Source: Burkholderiales bacterium
GTDB lineage: Bacteria > Pseudomonadota > Gammaproteobacteria > Burkholderiales > SG8-41
DNA length: 64,000 nucleotides
Reading direction: 5' to 3'
Assembly (NCBI GenBank): GCA_030683105.1
Contig: JAUXMZ010000056.1
Span: forward strand, 1-64,000
Shown: positions 23,881 through 32,945 of the stretch, piece after piece
Layout: each line of letters begins with the position of its first letter
Numbering within the stretch: position 1 is the stretch's first letter
Program-made: the position numbers and the translations under genes
Notes under the pieces: generated by a model
What the model was told of the DNA's origin: nothing
Databases searched by the model: none
Seen by the model: only the letters and a program-made list of their open reading frames with translations

Positions 23881-24816
23881 CTAAGCGCTGCCGTCGGCCG
23901 CGTTTTTTGCAGCCAGCAAGCGCCGCCTTTCATGCTGAAGGCTGCCGAACCACAGTGCATATTGCCTGGTGAACTCCGCGCCAAAAAAAAACATCAGCGC
24001 CGAGTAATAGACCCATACCAGCAATGCGACGACGGATCCGGCGGCGCCAAAGCTGGAGGCCACGCCGCTGTTGCCCAGGTAGAGCCCGATCGCATATTTT
24101 CCAAGACTGAACAATCCCGCCGTGAAAATGGCGCCGGTCCAGACATCGTTCCATGAGAGCCTCACGTCGGGCAGCATCTTGTAGATGACCGCAAACAGGC
24201 AGGCGATGACGCCGAACGAAATCAGCGAGGAGATTGCCGCGAGAACGGTGGCGGAACCGCCCCACATGCCGCCCGCGTAACGCTCGAGCACGGCAAGCGT
24301 GGCGCTGACCACCAGCGAAATGAGCAGCAGGAAAGCCAGCACGAGCACCAGCCCGAAGGACAGGAGCCGGGTTCTCATGAGTATGCTGAAACCCGACCGG
24401 CGGGAGGGTTTGATCCCCCACAGGTCATCCAGACTGGCCTTGAGCTCCGCGAAGACGCTGGTGGCGCCGACCAGCAACAGGGCGCTCGCCACGAGGGTCG
24501 CCACCAGCCCGGACACCGGATCCTGCGCGGCCGCCAGCAATGCCTGGATCGCCTGCGCCCCGTTCGGCCCTGTCAGCCCTTGCACCTGGAGGATGATTTC
24601 TCCCTGGGCCGCCTCGGCGCCGAAGAAGTAACCGGCGACCGCGATGGCCAGCATCAGAATGGGCGTCATGGAGAACAGGGTATAAAAGGCCAGCGCCGCG
24701 CCCTTGCTGGCGGCACGATGATCGACCCAGGCTTTCGCAGACTCGATCACGACCGTTTTCATGCGCCGCAGCAAGAAAGGCGGCAGATGGAACAGTCGGG
24801 ACACGAATCCTTTCAT
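23881..24816 (-). CDS. YihY/BrkB-family membrane protein
   Basis: A 311-residue inner-membrane protein with six hydrophobic segments in the YihY order: the opening KAWVDHRAASKGAALAFYTLFSMTPILMLAIAV, a central LVATLVASALLLVGATSVFAELKASLDDLWGI, and the late GAAGSVVALLVWVYYSALMFFFGAEFTRQYA. The ATG at 24816 follows GGAGCAGG. The family was once misassigned as RNase BN and its function is not established. Its neighbour, the Lys-rich cupin gene, ends 40 nt upstream. Confidence 0.93.
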   Translation of the reverse strand: MKGFVSRLFHLPPFLLRRMKTVVIESAKAWVDHRAASKGAALAFYTLFSMTPILMLAIAVAGYFFGAEAAQGEIILQVQGLTGPNGAQAIQALLAAAQDPVSGLVATLVASALLLVGATSVFAELKASLDDLWGIKPSRRSGFSILMRTRLLSFGLVLVLAFLLLISLVVSATLAVLERYAGGMWGGSATVLAAISSLISFGVIACLFAVIYKMLPDVRLSWNDVWTGAIFTAGLFSLGKYAIGLYLGNSGVASSFGAAGSVVALLVWVYYSALMFFFGAEFTRQYALWFGSLQHERRRLLAAKNAADGSA

Positions 24817-24855
24817 CACCTGCTCCCGGACAGCGGAACTTTCAGGCCGACGATC

Positions 24856-25446
24856 TTACTTCGCTTTAGATACGTCCGACGAGCGCTTCTTGATGTGTGC
24901 TACAACGCCCTGCTTGCCCTCCTCGGTTTCCGGATTCCAGATGTTCCGGTGCTTGAGCAGATCCTGTTTTTCCCAGACATGGGTCGCGTCACCCATGTAG
25001 ACGATGAATACCTCGCAGCCGTCCGGATACTCGTACGGGCCGTGGGGTATATCCCAGCCGAACACGTAATCGCCGGGATGCAGGTCCTTGCCGGCCACGC
25101 ACATGCGCCCTTTGGTGACCAGAATGGAATGCCAGCTCTTGTGGGTATGTTTGGGCTCGACGTATCCAGCCGGGAATCGCTGCTTCATATCGATGCGGTT
25201 CATCACCGGGTCGTAGTTCAGGACCTTGACCTGCACGCCGGGCGGCAGCTTGAGGATGCCGCGCACGTCGTCGTTCTCCCACGGAATATCGCGGTCGTAG
25301 ATCGCCCTGAACGTGTGATCGTAGCGCGGGGCGGCTGCGCGCTTTACAGCTTTGCGCTTCGTTGCCGCGCTTTTTTTCGCTTTGGCCTTCACTGCCACTT
25401 TCTTGTTCGCTTTTGCTTTTGTTGCCACTTTCTTCTTCGCCTTCAT
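24856..25446 (-). CDS. Cupin protein with lysine/alanine-rich N-terminal tail
   Basis: A 196-residue protein in two parts. Residues 1-40 are a basic repeat-like tail (MKAKKKVATKAKANKKVAVK, then further K, A and V) like histone H1 or nucleoid-protein tails. Residues 45-196 are a cupin-like domain, with RFPAGYVEPKHTHKSWHSILVTKGRMCVAGKDLHPGDYVFGWDIPHGPYEYPDGCE showing the His-x-His ligands and the second motif His. A cupin fused to a nucleic-acid-binding-type tail is unusual. The tail could be low-complexity expansion. Function unknown. Confidence 0.75.
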   Translation of the reverse strand: MKAKKKVATKAKANKKVAVKAKAKKSAATKRKAVKRAAAPRYDHTFRAIYDRDIPWENDDVRGILKLPPGVQVKVLNYDPVMNRIDMKQRFPAGYVEPKHTHKSWHSILVTKGRMCVAGKDLHPGDYVFGWDIPHGPYEYPDGCEVFIVYMGDATHVWEKQDLLKHRNIWNPETEEGKQGVVAHIKKRSSDVSKAK

Positions 25447-25495
25447 AGTGCCGTATCTCCAAGTATTTGATTATTATAACTATTATTCCTGTCGC

Positions 25496-26482
25496 TCAAG
25501 GTTCCATTACGATCCCGGCATCCTTGATAACCTTCACATATTTCACCTGATCGGACTTGATGATGCTGGTGAATTCCTGCGGCGTGCTCGTCACCGACTC
25601 GATGCCCAGCGCTGTATAGCGTTCTACCACATCCGGCTGCTTCAGCGCCTTGACGATCCCGGCATTGATCCTGTCGACGATACTCTTCGGCGCCCCTTTC
25701 GGGATCAACAGTCCCCACCAGTTATCCAGCACAAAACCCGGAAGGCCGGCTTCGATTGCAGTCGGCACACCCGGCGTGAGCGGGAACGGCTTCGATCCTG
25801 CCACCGCGATCGCGCGAAACGCGCCTGATTTGACGTAGGGCAGGGAAACCGGCATGTCGGAAAATACTACCTGCACCTGCCCGCCCATGAGATCCACCAG
25901 GGCGGGCGCCTGGCCCTTGTAGGGAATCTCCGTAATCTTCGCCCCGGTTACCGTGTTGAACATCAGGCCGCCAAGCTGAGGAAGCGTGCCGGAGCCGCTG
26001 CTGCCGAAGTTGAGCGCTCCGGGTTTCGATTTTGCAAGCGCGATCAAATCCTGCATCGACTTGACCGGAAACGTTGATTTGACCACGATGAGTTGCGGCG
26101 CGGAGGCGACAATCGATACCGGCACAAAGTCGCGCAGAGAATTATAGGGTGTCTTGTAGAACAGCGGATTGAGCACGATCGGGGCGACGCTGCCGACCAC
26201 CAAGGTATAGCCATCCGCCGCAGCAGCGGCTGCGATACCCGTGCCTATGCTGCCGCTGGCGCCCGGACGATTGTCCACCACGACGCGCTGTTTCCAGTCT
26301 TCGGCCAGCTTCTGACCCAGGATGCGCGCAATGGTATCGGAAGAGCCACCGGGCGGGAATGGCGCGATGAGCCGGATCGGTTTGGAAGGATAGGCCGCCT
26401 GGCCCGCAGCAAACCCCGCGGTCAATGCGCAGAATGCCGCTCCCGTCAACAATGCCAGACGACGTGCTATTTGGCTACTCAT
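25496..26482 (-). CDS. Bug/TctC-family periplasmic solute receptor
   Basis: A 328-residue receptor: signal peptide about 1-29 (ending FAAGQAAYPSKP), then YPSKPIRLIAPFPPGGSSDTIARILGQ and VDNRPGASGSIGTGIAAAAAADGYT. A strong AGGAGG sits before the ATG at 26482. It is the third Bug receptor in the window and again has no TctA/TctB membrane partners. Ligand unknown; carboxylates are typical. Confidence 0.93.
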   Translation of the reverse strand: MSSQIARRLALLTGAAFCALTAGFAAGQAAYPSKPIRLIAPFPPGGSSDTIARILGQKLAEDWKQRVVVDNRPGASGSIGTGIAAAAAADGYTLVVGSVAPIVLNPLFYKTPYNSLRDFVPVSIVASAPQLIVVKSTFPVKSMQDLIALAKSKPGALNFGSSGSGTLPQLGGLMFNTVTGAKITEIPYKGQAPALVDLMGGQVQVVFSDMPVSLPYVKSGAFRAIAVAGSKPFPLTPGVPTAIEAGLPGFVLDNWWGLLIPKGAPKSIVDRINAGIVKALKQPDVVERYTALGIESVTSTPQEFTSIIKSDQVKYVKVIKDAGIVMEP

Positions 26483-26720
26483 GGAACTCCTCCTGATGGT
26501 TTCTGGATCCGGTATGAATTATCAGTTTTATGAATTTTCTCAGACTGGAAAGAGCATGACGCGCACCCACACGGAAGTCAATATCCGCCGGGTTGCGAAT
26601 CCCGCCGCAGCGGTGCATCATCACGCGTCGTACATCGCCACGCAACATATGATCCGGGAGCGGTGTCGCGCAGTCTGATATTTCGTATATGTTGATCACA
26701 ACTTTTAGCAGGAGACGGGA

Positions 26721-27698
26721 ATGTTGAAAGCTGCAATTTACGGCATGGGGCGCTGGGGCGCACGGCTGATCGATTCAGTCAAAGCCAGCGACAAGATCCG
26801 CATCGTCAAGGGGATTTCCCGCAATCCTGACAAGCACAGTGAATTCTCCGCAAAAACCGGAATGCCCATCGTTTCCTCCTATGCGGACGTGCTCAAAGAC
26901 CCGCAGATCGACGCCGTTGTGCTTGCCACGCCACACTCGCTGCACCACGAGCATATCGTGGCCGCGGCCAAGGCCGGCAAGCATGTGTTCTGCGAGAAAC
27001 CGCTTACCCTGACGCGCGCTACCGCCGAGGCGGCGGTGGCCGCCTGCCGCGCGGCGGGTGTGACGCTGGGACTGGGCTTCAACCGCCGCTATACACCGGC
27101 GTTTTTGGAAATGACGCGCAGAATAAGCGCCGGGGAAATCGGCGAAGTACTGCACATCGAGGGACAGCATTCCGGCCCCACCGGCTACCGGCTCAAGGCC
27201 GGCGATTGGCGGGCAAACCAGACCGAGTCCCCCGCCGGCGGCATGACGGCGCGGGGCATTCATACCCTTGACTCCATGATCCATATCGCCGGCCTGGTGA
27301 GTTCGGTGTATGCCCACAGCGGCAAACGCAAGATGCCCGCGGATATCGATATGGACGACACGACTTCCATGCTGCTGACCTTTGCAGGCGGCGTCACCGG
27401 CTACCTGGCCACGGTGTTTGTCACCAGCGAATTGTGGCGGGTGCATGTGTTCGGCACCAAAGGCTGGCTCGAGATGCGGGGCGACTCTGATCTCGTGGCA
27501 TGCGCGCTTGAAGGCAAGCCGGAGCGCGTTATGCTGCCTACGATAGACCGGGAGCAGGCGACGCTGGAGGCGTTCGCCGATACCGTAGCCGCCAAAAAGC
27601 CCTTTATGGTGCCCTCCGAGCAGGCGGTCAACGGCATCGCTGTGCTGGAGGCGGTCGTGGCGTCGGCCGCCAGCGGCAAACCGGTCCGGATCGTATAG
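26721..27698 (+). CDS. Gfo/Idh/MocA-family oxidoreductase
   Basis: A 325-residue NAD(P)-dependent dehydrogenase. The N-terminal Rossmann domain opens LKAAIYGMGRWGARLIDSVK, a glycine-rich loop with an atypical G-x-G-x-x-G (GMGRWG). The conserved EKP motif is present (HVFCEKPLTLTRA), and the C-terminal substrate domain contains AGGMTARGIHTLDSMIHIAG. RBS AGGAGACGG before the ATG. These enzymes act on sugars or cyclitols; the substrate cannot be told. No sugar-metabolism neighbours. Confidence 0.92.
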   Translation: MLKAAIYGMGRWGARLIDSVKASDKIRIVKGISRNPDKHSEFSAKTGMPIVSSYADVLKDPQIDAVVLATPHSLHHEHIVAAAKAGKHVFCEKPLTLTRATAEAAVAACRAAGVTLGLGFNRRYTPAFLEMTRRISAGEIGEVLHIEGQHSGPTGYRLKAGDWRANQTESPAGGMTARGIHTLDSMIHIAGLVSSVYAHSGKRKMPADIDMDDTTSMLLTFAGGVTGYLATVFVTSELWRVHVFGTKGWLEMRGDSDLVACALEGKPERVMLPTIDREQATLEAFADTVAAKKPFMVPSEQAVNGIAVLEAVVASAASGKPVRIV

Positions 27699-27802
27699 AC
27701 CGGAATCGTTCCCGCACTCCGGCCCGGGCTGAAGCGACAGACCATGGTGGCCATGTTGCAAAAATATCAATGAAAATAGCGACCTTCTTCGCTGGAACCG
27801 TG

Positions 27803-27950
27803 TATAATGCCGCTGGTGTTTAGTTTCCAAGTGCTTGAGGGCTGGATTTTCAGTTGTTGTTGGATGTTCGTTCTTTGGGAGCTTTGAGATTTAAACATTG
27901 GTCGGGGTTACTCCCGTTATTCTCAATATAGTTTTTAAGGAACGTGCACA
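27803..27950 (+). promoter_or_regulatory. Putative promoter and long 5' leader of the cold-shock gene
   Basis: TATAAT at 27803-27808, with only a weak -35 element, would start transcription near 27815. That leaves a leader of about 135 nt before the cspA-like ATG. Long, structured 5' leaders are typical of cold-shock genes, where they act as RNA thermosensors. The leader contains T-rich patches and GTTGTTGG; the RBS AAGGAACG lies 8 nt before the ATG. The TSS is inferred only. Confidence 0.5.
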
Positions 27951-28157
27951 ATGGCAACAGGTACTGTTAAATGGTTTAACGACGCGAAGGGCTTTGGTTT
28001 CATCACCCCGGACGGCGGCGGCGAAGATCTTTTCGCTCACTTCTCGGCTATTAACATGCCGGGATTCAAGAGCCTGCAGGAAGGCCAGAAAGTTAGCTTC
28101 GATATCACCGATGGCAACAAAGGCAAGAAGCAAGCAAGCAACATTCAGGCCGCTTAA
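27951..28157 (+). CDS. cspA: CspA-family cold-shock protein
   Basis: A 68-residue single cold-shock domain: [34 protein letters not shown], with RNP1 (KGFGFIT) and RNP2 (DLFAHFS; Leu replaces the usual Val and Ala the usual Val of VFVHFS). It binds single-stranded RNA and DNA and melts secondary structure, aiding translation at low temperature or during stress. A long 5' leader and a strong terminator frame it as a monocistronic gene. The symbol marks family membership, not a confirmed orthologue. Confidence 0.95.
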   Translation: MATGTVKWFNDAKGFGFITPDGGGEDLFAHFSAINMPGFKSLQEGQKVSFDITDGNKGKKQASNIQAA

Positions 28158-28180
28158 TAGCGACTCTGGATTGACAAAAA

Positions 28181-28207
28181 AGCCGGGCGGCATGCCCGGC
28201 TTTTTTT
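28181..28207 (+). terminator. Rho-independent terminator of the cold-shock gene
   Basis: AGCCGGGCGGCATGCCCGGC forms a perfect GC stem, preceded by AAAAA and followed by TTTTTTT, about 24 nt after the cspA stop codon. Confidence 0.95.
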
Positions 28208-28274
28208 ATTGGCGGACAGGTTGCCTGCACCTGAAAGCCCGCGCAAGAATCCCTCTTGAAAGGAGAAGCAAATT

Positions 28275-28949
28275 ATGAAATTACTTTGGGTTGCACTTGC
28301 GATGCTTTGCATCAGCGTGAGCTGGGCGGCGGATAACCCGGCGGCATCGGTCAGCGGCACGGTCCTCGAAGCGAAGGAGGTCGAAAGCTACACCTACCTT
28401 CGCCTCAAGACCAAAGACGGCGAGACGTGGGCCGCGGTTGCCAGGACCCCGGTTAAAAAGGGCGCTGAAGTCACGATCGACAACGTGATGGTCATGACCA
28501 ATTTCGAGAGCAAATCGCTCAAGAGAAAATTCGAGAAAATTGTCTTTGGCTCGCTGGGAGGCGCGGCGGCAGGCCCGGCGGTCTCGCCGCACTCAGGCGT
28601 CGCAAAGGCAACGGACGTGGGCAATGTAAAGGTCGCCAAGGCCACCGGGCCGAATGCGCGGACCGTTGCGGAAATCGTTACCCAAAAAGGCGATCTCAAG
28701 AACAAGACCGTCCTGGTGCGCGGCAAGGTCGTGAAGTTCACGCCGGACATACTCGGGAAAAACTGGGTCCATCTGCAGGATGGATCGGGCTCGGCCAAGG
28801 ACAATACGCATGACGTGCTGGTGACCACCAAAGATCAGGCCAAGATCGGGGATGTCGTGGTTGCCAAGGGCGTCGTGCACACCGACAAGGATCTGGGGTC
28901 CGGCTATTCGTATAAAGTGCTGATCGAAGAAGCGGTCCTGCAGAAGTGA
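28275..28949 (+). CDS. Periplasmic OB-fold protein (NrfJ-like, duplicated)
   Basis: A 224-residue exported protein: signal peptide 1-19 (SVSWAADNP), then two related beta-rich domains. Domain 1 (about 20-95) has SGTVLEAKEVESYTYLRLKTKDGETWAAVARTPVKKGAEVTI. Domain 2 (about 125-222) has LKNKTVLVRGKVVKFTPDILGKNWVHLQDGSGSAKDNTHDVLVTT. This resembles NrfJ or OB-fold putative DNA-binding proteins often found near c-type cytochrome genes. An Ala, Gly and Pro-rich linker joins the domains. AGGAG precedes the ATG. Role unknown; metal or heme handling has been proposed for relatives. Confidence 0.7.
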   Translation: MKLLWVALAMLCISVSWAADNPAASVSGTVLEAKEVESYTYLRLKTKDGETWAAVARTPVKKGAEVTIDNVMVMTNFESKSLKRKFEKIVFGSLGGAAAGPAVSPHSGVAKATDVGNVKVAKATGPNARTVAEIVTQKGDLKNKTVLVRGKVVKFTPDILGKNWVHLQDGSGSAKDNTHDVLVTTKDQAKIGDVVVAKGVVHTDKDLGSGYSYKVLIEEAVLQK

Positions 28950-29245
28950 GTTTCAGGCCGGCGCGGAACTGCTGGTTGTGTTTCAGACACTACTGACCGC
29001 TCTTAGGACCGGCGGCACACCCGCCCACGCCTGCACTGTACAACCGATATTAAATCCTGTACATTGCCCCGGCAATCTGGACAACCCGCGATCAAGACAC
29101 GTATGCGATCCATGAACGGCCTGCAAAAACCGTCTTTCGATCCGGTCAGACGGGGGCAACCGGAAAACCGAATGGTGTATGCTTGTCAAACTTTATTTGC
29201 CAACTAATTTAGTTTCATTTATTTCTTACCGACAGTGGAGACCAT

Positions 29246-29878
29246 ATGGAATTCTTTGGCAGCCTAGCATTCCGGCAGTGGGCCATGCACTTTTTAACCA
29301 TTCTGTTCTTTGTCGGCGGAATCGTCGGGCTCGCGGCTGGCGCAAGTCTGATCTTTAACGGCGAACGAACGCTGCGGTTTTTCAATTCCCTGAATCGCTG
29401 GGTGTCCATGCGCAGCACCTCCAAACCGCTCGAGATTCCCCGTGATACCACCCAGACCGTCCAAAAATACCGGCGCTGGCTCGCGGTGTTCTTTATCGTC
29501 GGCGCCGTCTTTTCGTTATACGTCCTCTCCATGAAGTTTGACGCTCGCGCGGCCATTTCCGCGTTGAATCTTGATACTCTGCGCGCCCCGGTCGCGGACT
29601 GGCTCGTCGCAAGCGCCAGGTGGATCCTGATCGTCGGAAACCTGGCTGCGATTGCAGTCGGCATCATGCTCGGCTTTTTCCCCCTTGCACTAACCACTGT
29701 CGAGACCCGTGGCAGCAAGTGGTATTCGGAACGGCGGGTTGTCAAAGGCTCGGACAAGATGAATCTGACGCTCGACAATTGGGTCGCGGCATTTCCCCGC
29801 ACTACCGGCGTGATATTCATGCTTACCACCCTGATACTGGTGGGCAATTTCGGATTTACGTTGTTCGGTCTTCGCTAG
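29246..29878 (+). CDS. Hypothetical inner-membrane protein, four helices
   Basis: A 210-residue protein with hydrophobic segments at about 15-38, 80-100, 125-148 and 185-207, a basic loop (LNRWVSMRSTSKPLEIPRDTTQTVQKYRRW) and a second basic loop before the last helix. GTGGAG precedes the ATG. No enzyme motif or known family is recognised. It is convergent with the phosphatidylserine synthase gene, with 7 nt between the two stops. The 296-bp spacer upstream (28950-29245) shows nothing recognisable. Confidence 0.7.
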   Translation: MEFFGSLAFRQWAMHFLTILFFVGGIVGLAAGASLIFNGERTLRFFNSLNRWVSMRSTSKPLEIPRDTTQTVQKYRRWLAVFFIVGAVFSLYVLSMKFDARAAISALNLDTLRAPVADWLVASARWILIVGNLAAIAVGIMLGFFPLALTTVETRGSKWYSERRVVKGSDKMNLTLDNWVAAFPRTTGVIFMLTTLILVGNFGFTLFGLR

Positions 29879-29885
29879 CCGGTAT

Positions 29886-30482
29886 TTAGAATTTGGGGAT
29901 GCGCAGCGTTTTGCTGATCATCAAAGTCCCGGACACGACGAAAATCAGGGCCAGCGGGTGCAGTTCCCAGGGCCCCAGCGCCCAGGCGCCCCAGTAAATA
30001 TTCCCGCCCAGCCTGTCCTGCCACGCGGCCCAGGCCAGCACACCGGCCAGCAGCGCGCTGGTGGGGATGGGCGTGCCTTCGAAGTAGGCGACTTTGTCCC
30101 CGCCCTGTGAAAGGCTCTCGGCGGTGACGTTGAACCGGGCCAGCCGGCTGACCCCGCAACACACGAAGTAGATCAGCGCCACCCAATCCCAGCCCCCGCG
30201 CAAGCCGGCAGCAAATCCAATTACCGCGGGAGCGACCCCGAATGAAATGATGTCCGCCAGCGAATCCAACTCGCGCCCGAGCGCCGAATGCGTATGCCGC
30301 CAACGCGCTATGCGGCCATCGAGCACATCAAATATTACGGCGACCCACACCAGGGCTGCTGCGGTCAGGAACTGCGCTTTCGACGGATGACCCATGTAGG
30401 CCATGGCGCAAAAGACTGCCGCCACCCCGCAGGCGGCGTTGGCCAGCGTGAAAAAATCGGCCAGGTGAAACTCGCGTATCAT
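29886..30482 (-). CDS. pssA: CDP-diacylglycerol-serine O-phosphatidyltransferase
   Basis: A multi-pass CDP-alcohol phosphatidyltransferase of about 198 aa. The family signature D-G-x2-A-R-x8-G-x3-D-x3-D is present as LDGRIARWRHTHSALGRELDSLADIISFG. The combination ADFFTLANAACG near the start and FGVAPAV after the motif is typical of the membrane (type II) PssA. It condenses CDP-diacylglycerol with serine to make phosphatidylserine, the precursor of phosphatidylethanolamine. The start is uncertain: ATG 30482 (MIREFHLADFF) is preferred, ATG 30518 is possible. No psd gene is nearby. Confidence 0.88.
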   Translation of the reverse strand: MIREFHLADFFTLANAACGVAAVFCAMAYMGHPSKAQFLTAAALVWVAVIFDVLDGRIARWRHTHSALGRELDSLADIISFGVAPAVIGFAAGLRGGWDWVALIYFVCCGVSRLARFNVTAESLSQGGDKVAYFEGTPIPTSALLAGVLAWAAWQDRLGGNIYWGAWALGPWELHPLALIFVVSGTLMISKTLRIPKF

Positions 30483-30636
30483 CGTGAAATGCCTGGAAGG
30501 AGAATCAGTGCGACGCATAGCGCTCAGTCCAGTGCCAAGGGGGTAGCCCCGGGGGGTTGTAGCCGAACCCGAAAATGAATGTATGCCATTGTTTTATTTA
30601 ATATTTTAGAGTGCCGTCTGCAAACTGCGATGCGCG

Positions 30637-31029
30637 CTATATGAAGGCCTTGACCACGCCCCACGCCGCGCCCAACGCAAGCACCGCGAATACGAGAAAC
30701 GCCAGCCCGAAAGCCGGCCCGCGCTTGGCTGCGTTCTGCTGGTAGGTTATTGCATACCACACCCGCGCAGCGAGCCACACCGCTCCCAGCACGGCCGACC
30801 ACAGCCCGCTTACATACGCCGCGAACAGCCATAGCACCGGCAGGAACGCCACCGCGCTTTCCAGCGTGTTCATCTGCACGCGGAACGCGCGCTCGAATGC
30901 CGGGTCGCCCGTCGTCGCGGGCGCTCTGACTTTGTATTTGCCGCGCGCCCTGCCCACATTCCCCGCGACGGCGAATAACAACAAGACTACTCCCAGAGTG
31001 ATCAACGCCGGCCATCGAAAGTCATGCAT
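30637..31029 (-). CDS. MAPEG-family membrane protein
   Basis: A 130-residue protein with four predicted helices. The MAPEG signature is present: GDPAFERAFRVQMNTLESAVAFLPVLWLFA with the conserved Arg/Gln/Asn/Glu set, then AVWLAARVWYAITYQ with the conserved Arg-x-x-Tyr. RBS AGAAGGG before the ATG. In eukaryotes the family handles eicosanoids and glutathione; bacterial roles are unclear. It stands alone on the minus strand. Confidence 0.9.
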   Translation of the reverse strand: MHDFRWPALITLGVVLLLFAVAGNVGRARGKYKVRAPATTGDPAFERAFRVQMNTLESAVAFLPVLWLFAAYVSGLWSAVLGAVWLAARVWYAITYQQNAAKRGPAFGLAFLVFAVLALGAAWGVVKAFI

Positions 31030-31164
31030 TTGCCCTTCTCCACAAAAAAGGCCCAGACCCCTTCGCTACTTTACTCCAGTCAACCGAGAATCTGAGATGA
31101 TATCTTCAATACTGGCCCCCTACCCGCCCCTCTCACCTTCCTTCTTCAGCTCATTACGCTCAGA

Positions 31165-32163
31165 TCACGCCGAAGCAGAAACGGTGAGTATGGGCTTGCC
31201 CACCATTTGTCTCGTCTCCAGTACGGCATGCGCTTCGGCCACGTTATCGAGCGAGTACTGCCTGGCGATGGTGATCTTGAGGGAGCCGTCAAGCAAGGCG
31301 CCAAAGATGGCGTCCGCGCGCCGCTGTATCGTTTGCGCATCAGGCAGATGATCGGCAAGACGCGGCCGGGTCAGGAACAGCGAGCCCGCCTCGCCGAGTT
31401 CTATCGGGTCCAGATCCTGGACCGGGCCCGAAACCGTGCCGTAATTGACAACCAGACCGCGCCGGCGCGTTGCGCGAAAACTGTCCCGCAAGGTTGCCTT
31501 GCCTATGGAATCGAAGACCACATCGACACCGTGCCCGCCGGTGGCTTCGCGGATGGCGTCGGCAAAGCGCCCGTTCTCGTACAACACCACCTGGTCGGCG
31601 CCCCGCGCCCGAGCCACTTCCGCTTTCTCGGGCGTGCTCGTCGTGGCGTAGACCCGCGCGCCGCAGCGCCGGGCCAACTGGATCAGGATCTGACCGATAC
31701 CTCCCGATGCGGCATGAATCAGGCATGTCGTTCCAGGCTCAAGCCGTGCCACGTCATGCGCAAGATAATGCGCCGTGAATCCATGAAACAGCGCTGCCGC
31801 CGCCATTTTCAACGGCAGGGCCGCGGGCACTCTCACCACGCGCCAGGCCGCCACCACCGCATATTCGGCGTAACTGCCCCACACGATGCAATAAGCAACA
31901 CGATCGCCGGGTAACAGTGTTGTGACCCCTTCCCCTGTGGCAACCACCTGTCCCGCGCCTTCCATGCCGAGCGTGCACGGCAGCATTACCGGATATGTGC
32001 GCGAGGTCGCGTATTTCCCCTCCCGCGTGTGTATGTCCATGAAATTAATGCCCGAATGGCTGATGCGTATCAGGACCTCGCCGGGACCGGCGACGGGAAC
32101 GGGAATGCGGCGCCGGATGAGTACCTCAGGGCCGCCGTAACGGTCAATCTGTATGCTCTGCAA
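31165..32163 (-). CDS. Zinc-free quinone oxidoreductase (QOR-type MDR)
   Basis: A 332-residue medium-chain dehydrogenase/reductase. The N-terminal GroES-like domain has ISHSGINFMDIHTREGKY and the Rossmann domain has CLIHAASGGIGQILIQLARRCGARVYATTST. Zinc-binding cysteines of alcohol dehydrogenases are absent, as in NADPH:quinone reductases. AGSLFLTRPRLADHL is the usual QOR C-terminal segment. The start is a TTG (32163), since no in-frame ATG fits the conserved N-terminus MQSIQIDRYGGPEVL. Quinone is the likely substrate class. Confidence 0.9.
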   Translation of the reverse strand: MQSIQIDRYGGPEVLIRRRIPVPVAGPGEVLIRISHSGINFMDIHTREGKYATSRTYPVMLPCTLGMEGAGQVVATGEGVTTLLPGDRVAYCIVWGSYAEYAVVAAWRVVRVPAALPLKMAAAALFHGFTAHYLAHDVARLEPGTTCLIHAASGGIGQILIQLARRCGARVYATTSTPEKAEVARARGADQVVLYENGRFADAIREATGGHGVDVVFDSIGKATLRDSFRATRRRGLVVNYGTVSGPVQDLDPIELGEAGSLFLTRPRLADHLPDAQTIQRRADAIFGALLDGSLKITIARQYSLDNVAEAHAVLETRQMVGKPILTVSASA

Positions 32164-32327
32164 CTGAAAGGCTCTTTAGAGTCCCTGACGAAACGCGTGA
32201 TGCGCTGGACAACCGGTTTTGCCCGGTTCGGTGACCATTCTATTCCGATATCAGTGCGTTGAGCGGTGAAGCGTGGAGGGTCCCGGCCATGAGTGCATCG
32301 TAGAATGCAGCAAGACCGTTCCCCAAT

Positions 32328-32353
32328 AAAAAAGGCAGGGTAAAAACCCTGCC
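32328..32353 (-). terminator. Rho-independent terminator
   Basis: GGCAGGGTTTTTACCCTGCC forms a 7-bp stem on the minus strand, followed by TTTTTT, 22 nt beyond the stop of the Lys/Ala-rich protein gene (32375). Confidence 0.9.
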
Positions 32354-32374
32354 CTTCTCGAATAAAAACGGAGA

Positions 32375-32743
32375 TTACTTTTTGGTATCGTCTTTCTTCA
32401 TTTCGGCTTTCTCTTTCGCCGGTTCTTTCTTCGCTGCTTTTGCTTCTTTGGCATCAGCTGCGGCTTTCGCTTTTGCTGCCTTCGCTTCGGCGGCGGCTTT
32501 CGCTTTCGCTTCTTTCGCATCAGCTGCGGCCTTCGCTTTTTCGGCCTTCGCATCAACGGCTACTTCCTTTTTTTCTGCTTTCGCGTCAACGGCTACTTTC
32601 GCTTTTTCTGCTTTCGCATCAACGGTAACTTTCGCTTTTTCTTCTTTCTTCACTTCGTCTTTTTTCGCGGCGTCAGCGGCAAAAACCGAAGCCGAACCCA
32701 GGCCAAACAGGACTACAACGAGAGCGGGGATTAATTTGTTCAT
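32375..32743 (-). CDS. Secreted Lys/Ala/Glu-rich repeat protein
   Basis: A 122-residue exported protein. The ATG at 32743 (MNKLIPALVVVLFGLGSASVFAADAAKK) is chosen because AGGA lies 6 nt before it. After the signal peptide (about 1-23) the protein is almost entirely a degenerate 11-14-residue repeat (VTVDAKAEKAK, VAVDAKAEKKE, AAADAKEAKAK), strongly helical and highly charged. Similar alanine and lysine-rich periplasmic proteins resemble TolA-domain-II-like helices. It may bind the envelope or act as a spacer. It is monocistronic with its own terminator. The function is not recognised. Confidence 0.75.
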   Translation of the reverse strand: MNKLIPALVVVLFGLGSASVFAADAAKKDEVKKEEKAKVTVDAKAEKAKVAVDAKAEKKEVAVDAKAEKAKAAADAKEAKAKAAAEAKAAKAKAAADAKEAKAAKKEPAKEKAEMKKDDTKK

Positions 32744-32945
32744 TTTCATTCCTGACTAAGAGAGTTATGGGGATAGATTTGACCGACTATGCGTGGGCTA
32801 TCCTATTTAACGCCTCAGCGGAATAAGCGTTGACGGGCACGCGACAATCACGGTGTCGAGATAATAATGCAACTATTTGTTTATATTACATATTTATAGA
32901 TAAGCGCCGAAGGGCAGATATATTTAGCGGGCAGGGCGGACCCGG

